DNA of 64,000 bases from Eubacterium_U album (GTDB taxonomy: Bacteria > Bacillota > Clostridia > Lachnospirales > Lachnospiraceae): NCBI RefSeq assembly GCF_025336545.1, contig NZ_JAODBU010000002.1, positions 457,107-521,106 of the forward strand. The letters run 5' to 3'. Positions 8,595 through 16,253 of the stretch are shown one piece after another. Position 1 is the stretch's first letter; each line of letters opens with the position of its first letter. A program made the position numbers and the translations under genes. The notes beneath the pieces were generated by a model. The model had not been told where the DNA came from and searched no databases. It was given only the letters and a program-made list of their open reading frames with translations.

Positions 8595-8787
8595 AGTGAA
8601 CAGGTCGTTCCACTTGTAATTCCCCAATTACATTATTATTTTGTATACACCTCATACGGAAAACCTGTCTCTTATTAGTCCCAATACATATATTTCCAAA
8701 TGCTACACTCAACGTGTACCTTCTAATTGTTAATTATTTGTTGACGATTGAAATTAATGTTTTCAAATCGTATCTGTTAAACTTATT

Positions 8788-8850
8788 CTATTTGAAGAAA
8801 AATTTAATTATTCTCCAAATTGTATCCATTGCACATGTATCAATAAACAT
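8788..8850 (-). CDS. Putative 20-residue LytTR-controlled peptide
   Basis: A short open frame encoding MFIDTCAMDTIWRIIKFFFK. It is too short for routine gene finding, but is supported by a GGAAGAGG ribosome binding site eight bases before the ATG, a promoter (TTGCAG-17-TACAAT) and four LytTR-type repeats upstream. The N-terminal third is acidic with a single Cys (Cys6); the rest is an amphipathic, cationic, aromatic-rich tail like that of membrane-active or signal peptides. It lies directly downstream of the LytTR two-component genes on the same strand. It shows no AgrD tail and no double-Gly leader. A signal or toxin-like role is inference. Confidence 0.55.
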   Translation of the reverse strand: MFIDTCAMDTIWRIIKFFFK

Positions 8851-8897
8851 ATCTTTTACCTCTTCCAAACTTACTTGTTTGTTTCTTTCTAAATTTA

Positions 8898-9003
8898 ATT
8901 GTATCTAATATTTCTTTTAACTGCAATCCATATGTTCTTAACGCAGTTTTTTTGTTCTTAACGTAGTAAAATCTGTTACGAGCGTAAGTTTTCTGTTCTT
9001 AAC
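8898..9003 (-). promoter_or_regulatory. LytTR-type direct repeats and promoter of the mini-peptide
   Basis: Read leftwards, four repeats start at 9003, 8984, 8963 and 8943, about 20-21 bases apart: AGTTAAGAACA, a degenerate CGCTCGTAACA, TACGTTAAGAACA and TGCGTTAAGAACA. TACGTTAAG and TAAGTTAAG fit the AgrA/LytTR half-site [TA][AC][CA]GTTN[AG][TG]. The promoter TTGCAG (8921-8926), 17 bases, TACAAT (8898-8903) follows, the last repeat lying just upstream of the -35, as for an activator. The flanking stretches 8595-8787 and 9004-9117 show no further supported feature. Confidence 0.7.
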
Positions 9004-9117
9004 TTAATCATTTTCTTTACTAACACATCTACTTCTACATAACCTTCTTACTATCTTTAATTAATCATTAACTTACTTTATCCGCTAACCTTTATATTCA
9101 CGACCCGTTCAATAAAA

Positions 9118-10401
9118 TTAAATTAGCATTTCTAACAAAAATCTGCCATCAACATATTTGATTTGCATTGTGCCGTTATATTTATCCACTACCCTCCTTA
9201 TGTTTGAAATACCATATCCATGGTTCTTTTTGTCCTTCTTTGATGTATTTATATTTTTCACATCCACCGGCTGTGATGTATTTTCTATTTTTAAAATTAT
9301 TCTCTTTTTGTGGTTCTGAATTGTTATTCCTAATTCTTTCTTTCCTTCAAATCGACTAAAAGCCTCTTTAACATTATCCAATGAATTTGCCAGAATAATA
9401 CATAAATCAGTTTGTTCTATTCCTACTGACTGTGGGAATTTTCCAAGAATCTGAATTTTAACATCATCACCATTTTCCTGTTTGATTGCCTGTACTTCGC
9501 CATTAATAATGTAATCCGCAACCACATTTCCTGTCTTATACGTAAAATGTACATCTTTTCTATTTATTAGTTCATTTACATAGTCTCTTGCCTGCTCAAC
9601 ATCATTTTCATTTAACAATGCTGATATTGCATTATAATGCTTATTAACATCATGCCTGAAAGCCCTTAATTCACTATCTTCCGTTATAAGTCTCTCATAA
9701 TAATTTTTTTGGTATTTCATACACTCTTCATTCAAATCATTAATTTCCATTAAGATTTTTCTTGAGTTTACTACATACACAAACATAACACTCATTGCAA
9801 TTATTATGACTAAAAATATAACTGCTACAATCATTGCCATTCTTTGAATGCTCAATGTCATTTCACCTAAATAAGCACCCTGAATACATGCAACTACAAT
9901 TCCTAAAGTTCCCATTACAGCGATAACAAAAATAAGTTCTTTAATCTTTATATTCCTTATTACCTCAGCAATATCTTTTCTTCGTTTATACAAAAATATT
10001 GCTGCCATAAAAATTACTATAACTCCTATACAATTACCATAGATATAAATTTTTCGTTCATAATCAGCATAATCATTTCCAAGTGAAGTAATTCCAACCA
10101 GTATCAGCCAAACCATTAAATCTATAAGCGATACTAAAACAAACTCTATAATGAATCCTCTTATAATAGTCTGTATTTTTTCATCAAACAGCACTAAAAG
10201 AATTACTATCTGAAATAAAATTTCTGCCGTTACGGTAGGCTTATTTACATTAAACAAATAAGCAGCCGTCAAACCTAAAATAGGTATTATTGCATATTTT
10301 AATTTACTCTTTCGTAAATTAAATCCCATAATGCCAATTGGAAATACTATGTATTTAATGAAGCTTAAAAATGTACTTAACACCTTTAATCCATAAATCA
10401 T
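9118..10401 (-). CDS. Sensor histidine kinase, AgrC-like (GHKL ATPase, HPK10 type)
   Basis: A 427-residue membrane kinase. The N-terminal half has about six hydrophobic segments and forms the likely peptide-sensing region. The dimerisation helix carries the phospho-acceptor in RAFRHDVNKHYNAI (about residue 250), and the C-terminal GHKL domain shows LANSLDNVKEAF (N box) and HGYGISNIRRVVDKYNG (G box). It follows the response-regulator gene with a TGATG overlap, so the ATG at 10401 is chosen over the TTG at 10407. This is the kinase most likely to act on the regulator that recognises the repeats at 8933-9003. No agrB or agrD gene is beside it. Confidence 0.9.
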   Translation of the reverse strand: MIYGLKVLSTFLSFIKYIVFPIGIMGFNLRKSKLKYAIIPILGLTAAYLFNVNKPTVTAEILFQIVILLVLFDEKIQTIIRGFIIEFVLVSLIDLMVWLILVGITSLGNDYADYERKIYIYGNCIGVIVIFMAAIFLYKRRKDIAEVIRNIKIKELIFVIAVMGTLGIVVACIQGAYLGEMTLSIQRMAMIVAVIFLVIIIAMSVMFVYVVNSRKILMEINDLNEECMKYQKNYYERLITEDSELRAFRHDVNKHYNAISALLNENDVEQARDYVNELINRKDVHFTYKTGNVVADYIINGEVQAIKQENGDDVKIQILGKFPQSVGIEQTDLCIILANSLDNVKEAFSRFEGKKELGITIQNHKKRIILKIENTSQPVDVKNINTSKKDKKNHGYGISNIRRVVDKYNGTMQIKYVDGRFLLEMLI

Positions 10402-11081
10402 CAGCAAAACCTCGCATTCTCTATACAGAAGCTTGTGTATTTTTTCTCGACAGACGCTTTTAATCTGCTACTAATCTGAAGAACCGTGCCTCCATGCATA
10501 TACACTTTACCATTCTTCATTTCTTCCACCTGCTCCATGTTAACCAGACAGCCTCTGAAAATCTTTATAAAACCAACAGCTTCCAATCTATCCTCTAACG
10601 CTTTCATGCTTTCTCTAAGTAAAAATTCCTGTCCGTCCGTAAGATATAAATTACAATAAATATGTTCTGATTTAATGTATTCAATATTCCTGCTATCTAT
10701 ACCTTCTATAAGAACTGTTCCTCTTACTATTTTTAAAGCTCTCTCTAATACTACCGGCAACTGATCTTCTATGTATTTTTTTGTAACAAATCCTATAACA
10801 TTTACTCCAAATGCCTGTGCCATCATTTCTTCATGGCTGGTTGCAAAAATAATTACTGTATTGCTCTTTGCATTCTCTAATCTTTCTTTTACTGCAATAC
10901 CGCCGACCATAGGCATTTCGATATCAAGTATTAAAATATCTATGTTCTGATCAGTAATTTCCTGTCCGTCTTTATATTTTTTTATAATTGTTTCTTCGTT
11001 GTATTTCTTCGTGACGTCTTTACATACTCTCTCTATTCTTTCCCTCATTATATTATCGTCGTCACATATTCCTATAAACAT
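10401..11081 (-). CDS. LytTR-family response regulator (AgrA-like)
   Basis: A 226-residue response regulator. The receiver domain has the acidic pair in ICDDDN (residues 5-10), the phospho-acceptor Asp in DILILDIEMP (about 54) and Lys in VTKKYIED. The C-terminal LytTR DNA-binding domain spans about residues 125-220 (IEYIKSEHIYCNLYL...FIKIFRGCLVNMEQVEEM). A good AGGAG precedes the ATG. It heads a two-gene operon with the kinase. LytTR regulators bind paired 9-bp direct repeats about 21 bp apart, as found just downstream of the operon; control of that site is inferred. Confidence 0.92.
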   Translation of the reverse strand: MFIGICDDDNIMRERIERVCKDVTKKYNEETIIKKYKDGQEITDQNIDILILDIEMPMVGGIAVKERLENAKSNTVIIFATSHEEMMAQAFGVNVIGFVTKKYIEDQLPVVLERALKIVRGTVLIEGIDSRNIEYIKSEHIYCNLYLTDGQEFLLRESMKALEDRLEAVGFIKIFRGCLVNMEQVEEMKNGKVYMHGGTVLQISSRLKASVEKKYTSFCIENARFC

Positions 11082-11348
11082 ATTTCATTTCTCCTAAATA
11101 AAAATCGTCTATATTTTATCTGTTTGTATCATTTTTATTTTTCTTATCTATAATGCATACACATTACACACAACAATGCCAATTGCATCTTACGACCCAT
11201 CATTATTTTATTAAAATACCCTACTATATATTTTAATATAAATACAAATATCTTCAACTGTTTTTTATCGACTTTTCCGATTACTTATTACTTTTCCCTA
11301 CTTTTTTAATCTATCAAAATAAAATCTTTATATAAATATGTTGTTTCT

Positions 11349-11398
11349 ATAAAAAATACCTAAAAAAACACTTTTTTGTGTAATTTCAGGTATCTCTA
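11349..11398 (-). terminator. Terminator of the CopZ-like gene
   Basis: Leftwards, ATACCTGAAATTACAC pairs with GTGTTTTTTTAGGTAT and is followed by TTTTTATAG. The 11082-11348 stretch to its left is AT-rich upstream DNA of the response regulator with no supported gene. Confidence 0.75.
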
Positions 11399-11403
11399 AT
11401 TTA

Positions 11404-11661
11404 TTATTTTCTTCCAAATAATGAAAACTTCTTTTTTTCATATGGTTGTGTTTCTATCGACAATACTTTATATCCCGTATCATCAATAGCTTTCTTTACA
11501 GCATCTTCATCTATCTTGTCCTCCGAAATAATTTCCGTTATTCCCTTACCGTGAGAAGATGTTACTTTTTTTAATGGTACTGCTTTTCTTACAGCTTCAT
11601 TAACATGACTTTCACACATTCCACACATCATTCCATCTACTTTCACAACTGTTTTATACAT
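11404..11661 (-). CDS. CopZ-like copper chaperone (HMA domain)
   Basis: An 85-residue protein with one HMA domain, MYKTVVKVDGMMCGMCESHV, whose CxxC metal site sits in GMMCGMCE as in copper chaperones and pump N-domains. A short basic, Phe-rich tail (KKKFSLFGRK) is added. The ATG at 11661 has GGAGG eight bases upstream; the longer open frame would start inside the promoter. A CsoR-type operator overlaps the 5' region, so copper induction is likely. No copper ATPase or csoR gene is in the window, so the chaperone is transcribed alone here. Confidence 0.9.
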   Translation of the reverse strand: MYKTVVKVDGMMCGMCESHVNEAVRKAVPLKKVTSSHGKGITEIISEDKIDEDAVKKAIDDTGYKVLSIETQPYEKKKFSLFGRK

Positions 11662-11678
11662 AATTAAGCCTCCATTTC

Positions 11679-11742
11679 CATACCCTGTAGGGGTATAGTT
11701 TTTTTCATTCCATACTATATCGCTATGATTATATATTGTCAA
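11679..11742 (-). promoter_or_regulatory. Copper-responsive promoter with CsoR-type operator
   Basis: TTGACA (11737-11742), 17 bases, TATAGT (11714-11719) is followed by the palindrome CTATACCCCtACAGGGTATG (11679-11698). The G/C-rich TACCC...GGGTA core flanked by AT is the hallmark of CsoR operators. Repression in the absence of copper is inferred. Confidence 0.8.
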
Positions 11743-12107
11743 GTAAATGTAGATAATCCTTATTATTGTCTACCTTCTTCTTTCAAATATGCCTTTTCCT
11801 ATGCAAGGTGCCATATCCAATACGGCACCCGCATAATATTTGAATGAAAAAGAAATGAGTCATTTCCTGATATAGGTGTTTTTAATATGAAACTACAACG
11901 TAATTTCACTTTAGACATCTTATTTAACACTATTTAGTTTCCCAGACTAATTAGTGACACGGAGTTATTAAGATGTCTTCTATCAAAATATGAACTTGTA
12001 GGCTTTTAACTGACTTATTTAAGCCTGTGATTGTATAATAACAAAGCTTAGTCAATTTCAAATATATTCCATGTAAAATTTATGGAAAATTTTACATATA
12101 AAAATTG
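11743..12107. other. Gene-free stretch with two large nested palindromes
   Basis: Downstream of the trp importer there is no supported gene, but two structured blocks. The first (about 11786-11845) nests TCAAATAT/ATATTTGA, TATGC/GCATA and GGTGCC/GGCACC. The second (about 11912-11978) has outer arms AGACATCTTA/TAAGATGTCT around smaller stems. GAAATGAgTCATTTC is a perfect small palindrome between them. A further AT stem (ATGTAAAATTT/AAATTTTACAT, about 12070-12097) lies just after the trp operon. Any of them could act in 3' end formation or be mobile-element debris. Confidence 0.5.
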
Positions 12108-12908
12108 CTAGCTTAACAATATCCTATCATTATCAAATTCTTTTTGTTTCTTCATTGAATACATCTTAATCATGTCTTCCATTGTCATGTTGTCTCTTTC
12201 ATCTCCTGACAAATCAAGAAGTATTTCCCCTGAATCAAGCATAATCGTTCTTGTTCCTGTTGTTAATGACTGCTTCATGTTATGAGTAATCATCATTGTT
12301 GTTATATTATTTTCACTTACAATTGTCTTTGTAATGTCCATAACCTTCTGTGCCGTTGCAGGATCAAGAGCTGCTGTATGTTCATCTAACAGTAATAATT
12401 TAGGAATTGACAAAGTACACATAAGCAGTGTTACAACCTGTCTCTGTCCTCCTGAAAGCAAACCTATTTTTGTTTTCATTCTGTCTTCAATCCCCATATT
12501 ATAACGTGCAAGATTTTCTCTGAAAAATTCAACTTTCTTTTTAGTAATTGCTCTTGCAAATGGATTTGAACCCTTAGATGCTCTTGAATATGCTAAAGCA
12601 AGATTTTCTTCTATTGTCATATTAGGAGCTGTTCCTTTCATTGGATCCTGAAATACTCTTCCAATAACTTTAGCTCTTGAATGTTCACTGTCATAAGTTA
12701 TATCTTTTCCATCAAGTAAAATGTGTCCTGAGTCAATCATAAAGCTTCCACATATAGCATTGAACAACGTACTCTTTCCTGCTCCGTTTGAACCGACAAT
12801 CGTTACAAACTCACCATCCTCAAGCTTAAGGCTCATATTGTTAATTGCTACATGCTCATTTACTGTCCCTTTTTCAAATGTCTTTGAAATATTCTGAATA
12901 TCTAACAT
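12108..12908 (-). CDS. trpZ: Tryptophan-type ABC importer, ATP-binding protein (TrpZ-like)
   Basis: A 266-residue ABC ATPase powering the importer encoded with it. It shows Walker A GSNGAGKST (about residue 38), Q-loop VFQDPMKGT, signature LSGGQRQVV, Walker B LLLLDEHTAALDP and the H-loop MMITHNM. The Walker B Glu is in DEHTA rather than the usual DEPTA, as I recall for this subfamily. The ATG at 12908 has AAAGGCGG upstream and overlaps the permease stop by one base (TAATG). Placement third in a T-box-controlled substrate-binding protein/permease/ATPase operon supports the TrpZ assignment. Confidence 0.85.
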   Translation of the reverse strand: MLDIQNISKTFEKGTVNEHVAINNMSLKLEDGEFVTIVGSNGAGKSTLFNAICGSFMIDSGHILLDGKDITYDSEHSRAKVIGRVFQDPMKGTAPNMTIEENLALAYSRASKGSNPFARAITKKKVEFFRENLARYNMGIEDRMKTKIGLLSGGQRQVVTLLMCTLSIPKLLLLDEHTAALDPATAQKVMDITKTIVSENNITTMMITHNMKQSLTTGTRTIMLDSGEILLDLSGDERDNMTMEDMIKMYSMKKQKEFDNDRILLS

Positions 12909-13843
12909 TATTTCGCCGCCTTTCTCTGTTTTGTCTCTGCAATTTTCTGTTTTATTGCAGGAACCGCCAGTGTAATTGCTACGATTAATGCACATGTAAA
13001 TTTCATAAGATTACTGCTCAAATCTCCAAATAAATTTTCTCTAATTACAAATGCAACAATTATTTTGTAAACAATTGAACCTACAACTGCTGAAATCATT
13101 CCAATAGTTGCTCCTCTTTTTCCAAATACGGCTTCACCTATAATAACTGCAGCCAAGCCATATATAAGTGTTCCATTTGCTGTATTTATATCTGCATATC
13201 CAACACTTTGTGATGCCATTGCTCCTGCAAGTCCTATTAAGGCATTTGCAAGCATAAGTCCTATAATCTTTGTTCTGTCAACATTAATTGAAGATGCTCT
13301 GACCATATCAGGATTATCTCCTGTAGCTCGTATACAAAGTCCAATATGTGTCTTAAAGAACCATATTATTAATGATAAAACTACGATTACAATTATCAAA
13401 CTAACTACTGATTTTACAACACTTGTTTCAAATTGTCCTCGAATTGCAAATATCTCTTTTACTTTTTCAAATATAGTAATCTTGTTATAACTTAAGTTCG
13501 TTGTTACACCTTTTTCCGTAAGGGAATAACATACAAGATTTATCGAGTACAATCCACTCATTGTTATTATTCCCGCAAGTACAGGATGTACCTGCAACTT
13601 AGTCTGCAATAAACCTGTAATTGCTCCTGCTACTGCTCCTGCCACAATTCCTGCAAATAATGCAAGAATAGGGTGTCCGTTTAATGCAACTAATACTGAA
13701 ATAACTGCTCCGAATCCAAAACTTCCTTCTGTTGTCAAATCAGGTATATCTAATATTCTAAGTGATATATATATTCCCATTGCCAACAATCCATAGATCA
13801 AGCAATCCGGAATGTTTGATATATAATACTGTAATTCAATCAT
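12908..13843 (-). CDS. trpY: Tryptophan-type ABC importer, permease (TrpY-like)
   Basis: A 311-residue permease with eight or so hydrophobic segments, of the branched-chain amino acid / ribose permease fold (Leu/Ile/Val-type). Segments such as ILDIPDLTTEGSFGFGAVISV and ALAALIGLAGAMASQS-like stretches, and the loop IGLCIRATGDNPDMVRASSIN, are characteristic of this permease class paired with ABC_sub_bind proteins. An AGAGG precedes the ATG. It lies 12 bases after the binding-protein gene and overlaps the ATPase gene by one base, so the three are one operon. Confidence 0.85.
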   Translation of the reverse strand: MIELQYYISNIPDCLIYGLLAMGIYISLRILDIPDLTTEGSFGFGAVISVLVALNGHPILALFAGIVAGAVAGAITGLLQTKLQVHPVLAGIITMSGLYSINLVCYSLTEKGVTTNLSYNKITIFEKVKEIFAIRGQFETSVVKSVVSLIIVIVVLSLIIWFFKTHIGLCIRATGDNPDMVRASSINVDRTKIIGLMLANALIGLAGAMASQSVGYADINTANGTLIYGLAAVIIGEAVFGKRGATIGMISAVVGSIVYKIIVAFVIRENLFGDLSSNLMKFTCALIVAITLAVPAIKQKIAETKQRKAAK

Positions 13844-13855
13844 CTTTGTTCCTCT

Positions 13856-14872
13856 TTAGTTCTCAATTAACTTAACTTCATAATCTGTTTTAATGTTATC
13901 TTCGCTAATTCCTAATACTTCCATTGTAGCTTTGTTAACTGTGCAATAATCAATTCCTACAACCTGTGCCGGAATATCTTCAACTTTCTTTCCATTTACA
14001 TAGTCCATTGCAATATCAACTGTTTTCTTACCAATTCCCTTATCATCAATTGCTAATGTTGCAAAACAGCCTGAAACAACTGTTGTTGCTGATGAACAAT
14101 ATGTTGGAATTTTCTTTTCTTTGCAAATATCTGTTAATGTACTAATTCCGTCCTGAATAATTGAATCATTTGGAATAAATATCATATCTACACCTTCTGC
14201 TACTAATGCATTTGTTGCAGATTCTACATCATTTGATGTTGGTGCTGTTTTTTCAACATATTCAACACTTGTTTTGTCTAAATATTCTTCACACTGCTTT
14301 GCTGTGTTTGTTGCATTATCCTCATTTCCGCTATAAATGATACCAACCTTCTTTGCCGGTGTTACTGACTGAGCAAAATCAATAATGTCTGATACAGGAA
14401 TTGCATTAGATGTTCCTGTTGCATTCTTATCCGGTTTATCCATGTCTGTAATTACTCCTGCTGCTACAGGTGCTGATACAGCACAGAAAAATACAGGTGT
14501 ATCTGTTTCTGTATTAACCATAGCCTGTGTAGGAGGTGTGGCAATAGTAAATACCATATCATATGTTCCATCTGTCATATTTGTCACAATTGTTGTAAGT
14601 GCTGTTGAATCGCCTGCTGCACATTTATATTCTATCTGTGAATCCTCATATCCCTGTGCTTTTAATTCATCAATAATACCATCTCTCATATCTGTAAAAG
14701 CTCCATTTTCAATCATTGAAACTACACCAACTTTTACTTTTCCATCTCCATTAGTGTCCTTTGAATCAGTCTTTCCTGAACTGTTGCTTCCGTTTCCTCC
14801 GCATCCTGTAAATGCTGTTGCTACCATTCCTACTGTTAATAAAACGCTCAAAACTTTCTTCATCTTTCTCAT
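13856..14872 (-). CDS. trpX: Tryptophan-type ABC importer, substrate-binding lipoprotein (TrpX-like)
   Basis: A 338-residue extracellular binding lipoprotein of the ABC_sub_bind (PF04392-like) family. The signal peptide MRKMKKVLSVLLTVGMVATAF is followed by the lipobox TGCGG, anchoring the mature protein through Cys. The two-lobed domain shows VGVVSMIENGAFTDMRDG, GTSNAIPVSDIIDFA and VGIIYSGNEDNA as in this family. The ATG at 14872 is preceded by AAGGAG; the GTG seven codons upstream would overlap that site. Control by a T-box with a Trp specifier in the leader is the main reason for naming the ligand tryptophan; the family also includes other ligands. Confidence 0.85.
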   Translation of the reverse strand: MRKMKKVLSVLLTVGMVATAFTGCGGNGSNSSGKTDSKDTNGDGKVKVGVVSMIENGAFTDMRDGIIDELKAQGYEDSQIEYKCAAGDSTALTTIVTNMTDGTYDMVFTIATPPTQAMVNTETDTPVFFCAVSAPVAAGVITDMDKPDKNATGTSNAIPVSDIIDFAQSVTPAKKVGIIYSGNEDNATNTAKQCEEYLDKTSVEYVEKTAPTSNDVESATNALVAEGVDMIFIPNDSIIQDGISTLTDICKEKKIPTYCSSATTVVSGCFATLAIDDKGIGKKTVDIAMDYVNGKKVEDIPAQVVGIDYCTVNKATMEVLGISEDNIKTDYEVKLIEN

Positions 14873-14940
14873 CTTTTTTCTCCTTTTCTTCACTTTGAGT
14901 TTTTTAACAATCTGGATAACCTCTAGAGTATTTATTGCAT

Positions 14941-15290
14941 AAAAAAATCCTTAACAATAACACTTAACAAAATGTTATCATCAAGGACGAAAATACTAAA
15001 ATAATATTCCGCGGTGCCACCTTGATTCGTAAGAAAAATATCTTACACACTCAACGAGTACTATCATACTCTGTGCAACTTACGTATGCCTTCACGTCAC
15101 AGAATACTAACAAATATAATGCTTTGTTCTGTGCCCTCTGCGGTCCATTTATGTGAGCTGCGTTCTGCAAGGATTCCACCAGCCCTTGCTCTCTGTAAGT
15201 GCACGATTCACTTTTACCTCCGCATCAACGGTTTTAATGGTCATCTATATCGTTGTTTTGAATTATAACGCTATAAAAAATACAAGTCAA
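14941..15290 (-). ncRNA. Tryptophan T-box leader with promoter and terminator
   Basis: Reading leftwards: promoter TTGACT (15285-15290), 17 bases, TATAAT (15262-15267); Stem I closed by TGCGG/CCGCA; a specifier loop between GTGA and TCAC with the triplet UGG followed by A (15145-15147), that is a Trp codon; the T-box AAGGTGGCACCGCGG (15009-15023), whose core UGGCACCGCG is invariant in the class; and a terminator (14941-14989, TCCTTgATGATAACA/TGTTATTGTTAAGGA plus seven T). Uncharged tRNA-Trp would favour the antiterminator and switch on the importer operon that follows. The specifier assignment is by eye from the loop context. Confidence 0.93.
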
Positions 15291-15446
15291 TTATTTTTTT
15301 ATATTTTTGCCACCTAAAATTTTACACTAACTTATATTTTCTATACGTTTAAATTTTTGCCGTGAAGCAAAATTTATTTCTACTTAAAATTTGTGATAGT
15401 GGATTTTAGGCTTACATTATTTTCAAATAAAAATTAAGCATATACT

Positions 15447-15500
15447 AAAAGATGCCGAAACTATTGAGTGCTACGCACCACAATTCCGGCATCTTTTTTT
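15447..15500 (-). terminator. Terminator of the SurA-like gene
   Basis: AAAAAGATGCCGgAAtTgTGG pairs with the complementary arm ending CGGCATCTTTT. T runs occur on both sides, so it may work in both directions. The stretch 15291-15446 between it and the T-box promoter holds nothing I can support. Confidence 0.75.
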
Positions 15501-15502
15501 AA

Positions 15503-16228
15503 TTACTTAACGAATTTATTATCTATATCTTTTACAGATTTTACTTTTTTGTACTTCTGCTCTTTTGCTGCTTTTTCTTTAATTTTATCTAACTCTTTGT
15601 TCCACGCTTTTGTACCCGACTCATTGTTTACATCCGTACCTGGCTTCTTAACATAATCACTTTCCAATGATTCAACGTACTTTTGAATCGGCAACTGCTT
15701 CTGATATACTTCTTTTTCATAAGCCCAATACTCATCTTCTGAATCAAACTGTGCTATCACTTTTTTTACATCATCGGCATTCTCAGCTTCATCTGACATT
15801 TTCTTCAAATCAGCAATATAATTATCCACTTCTTCATCTGTAACATCAAAACCTGCTTTTATTGCCTTAACATACATTGCATTAAATTCTTCCATATATT
15901 TTACAGCTTCTTTTTCTGCCGTCTTCTCACTTTCTCCCTTAAGCATATAAAAAGCCTTTGAAACTTCTATTTCCCTTTTAGTTATTAAAATATCTTTCCC
16001 ACACTCAAATATTTCATCTGATGCAGAATATGTTTGTGCTGCCGGTCCGTCAGTTGCAATTCTAAATTTACCTTTACTTCCTGATGTTTCATTTTTGCTG
16101 TCATCACTTAAAATTTTACCCCATTGTGACATTACATCATTACCACCAAGTGCAGTCTTTATTGGAAAATAAGCTATAACTCCTGCAACAGCTACACATA
16201 ATGCAATAATACTGATTTTCTTTTTCAT
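15503..16228 (-). CDS. Membrane-anchored SurA N-domain-like protein
   Basis: A 241-residue exported protein. Residues 1-26 form an N-terminal signal or anchor helix (MKKKISIIALCVAVAGVIAYF) without a lipobox Cys. After a Ser/Gly-rich linker, residues about 75-190 (ILITKREIEVSKAFYMLKG...YEKEVYQKQLPIQKYVESL) resemble the helical chaperone domain of SurA/PrsA/trigger-type foldases. The peptidyl-prolyl isomerase domain of full-length PrsA is absent. The Lys-rich C terminus is short. A GGAGGTGG site precedes the ATG. It may be a holdase at the cell surface; the function is inferred from the domain only. It follows the dehydrogenase gene by 25 bases on the same strand. Confidence 0.75.
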   Translation of the reverse strand: MKKKISIIALCVAVAGVIAYFPIKTALGGNDVMSQWGKILSDDSKNETSGSKGKFRIATDGPAAQTYSASDEIFECGKDILITKREIEVSKAFYMLKGESEKTAEKEAVKYMEEFNAMYVKAIKAGFDVTDEEVDNYIADLKKMSDEAENADDVKKVIAQFDSEDEYWAYEKEVYQKQLPIQKYVESLESDYVKKPGTDVNNESGTKAWNKELDKIKEKAAKEQKYKKVKSVKDIDNKFVK

Positions 16229-16253
16229 AAAACCACCTCCAAAGTTCTTCCTA

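Noticed and set aside
8593..8712. A leftward TTG-initiated frame (LSVAFGNICIGTNKRQVF...) after the 20-residue peptide
   Set aside because: It needs a TTG start, matches nothing I know and overlaps the lipase-side terminator; not enough support.
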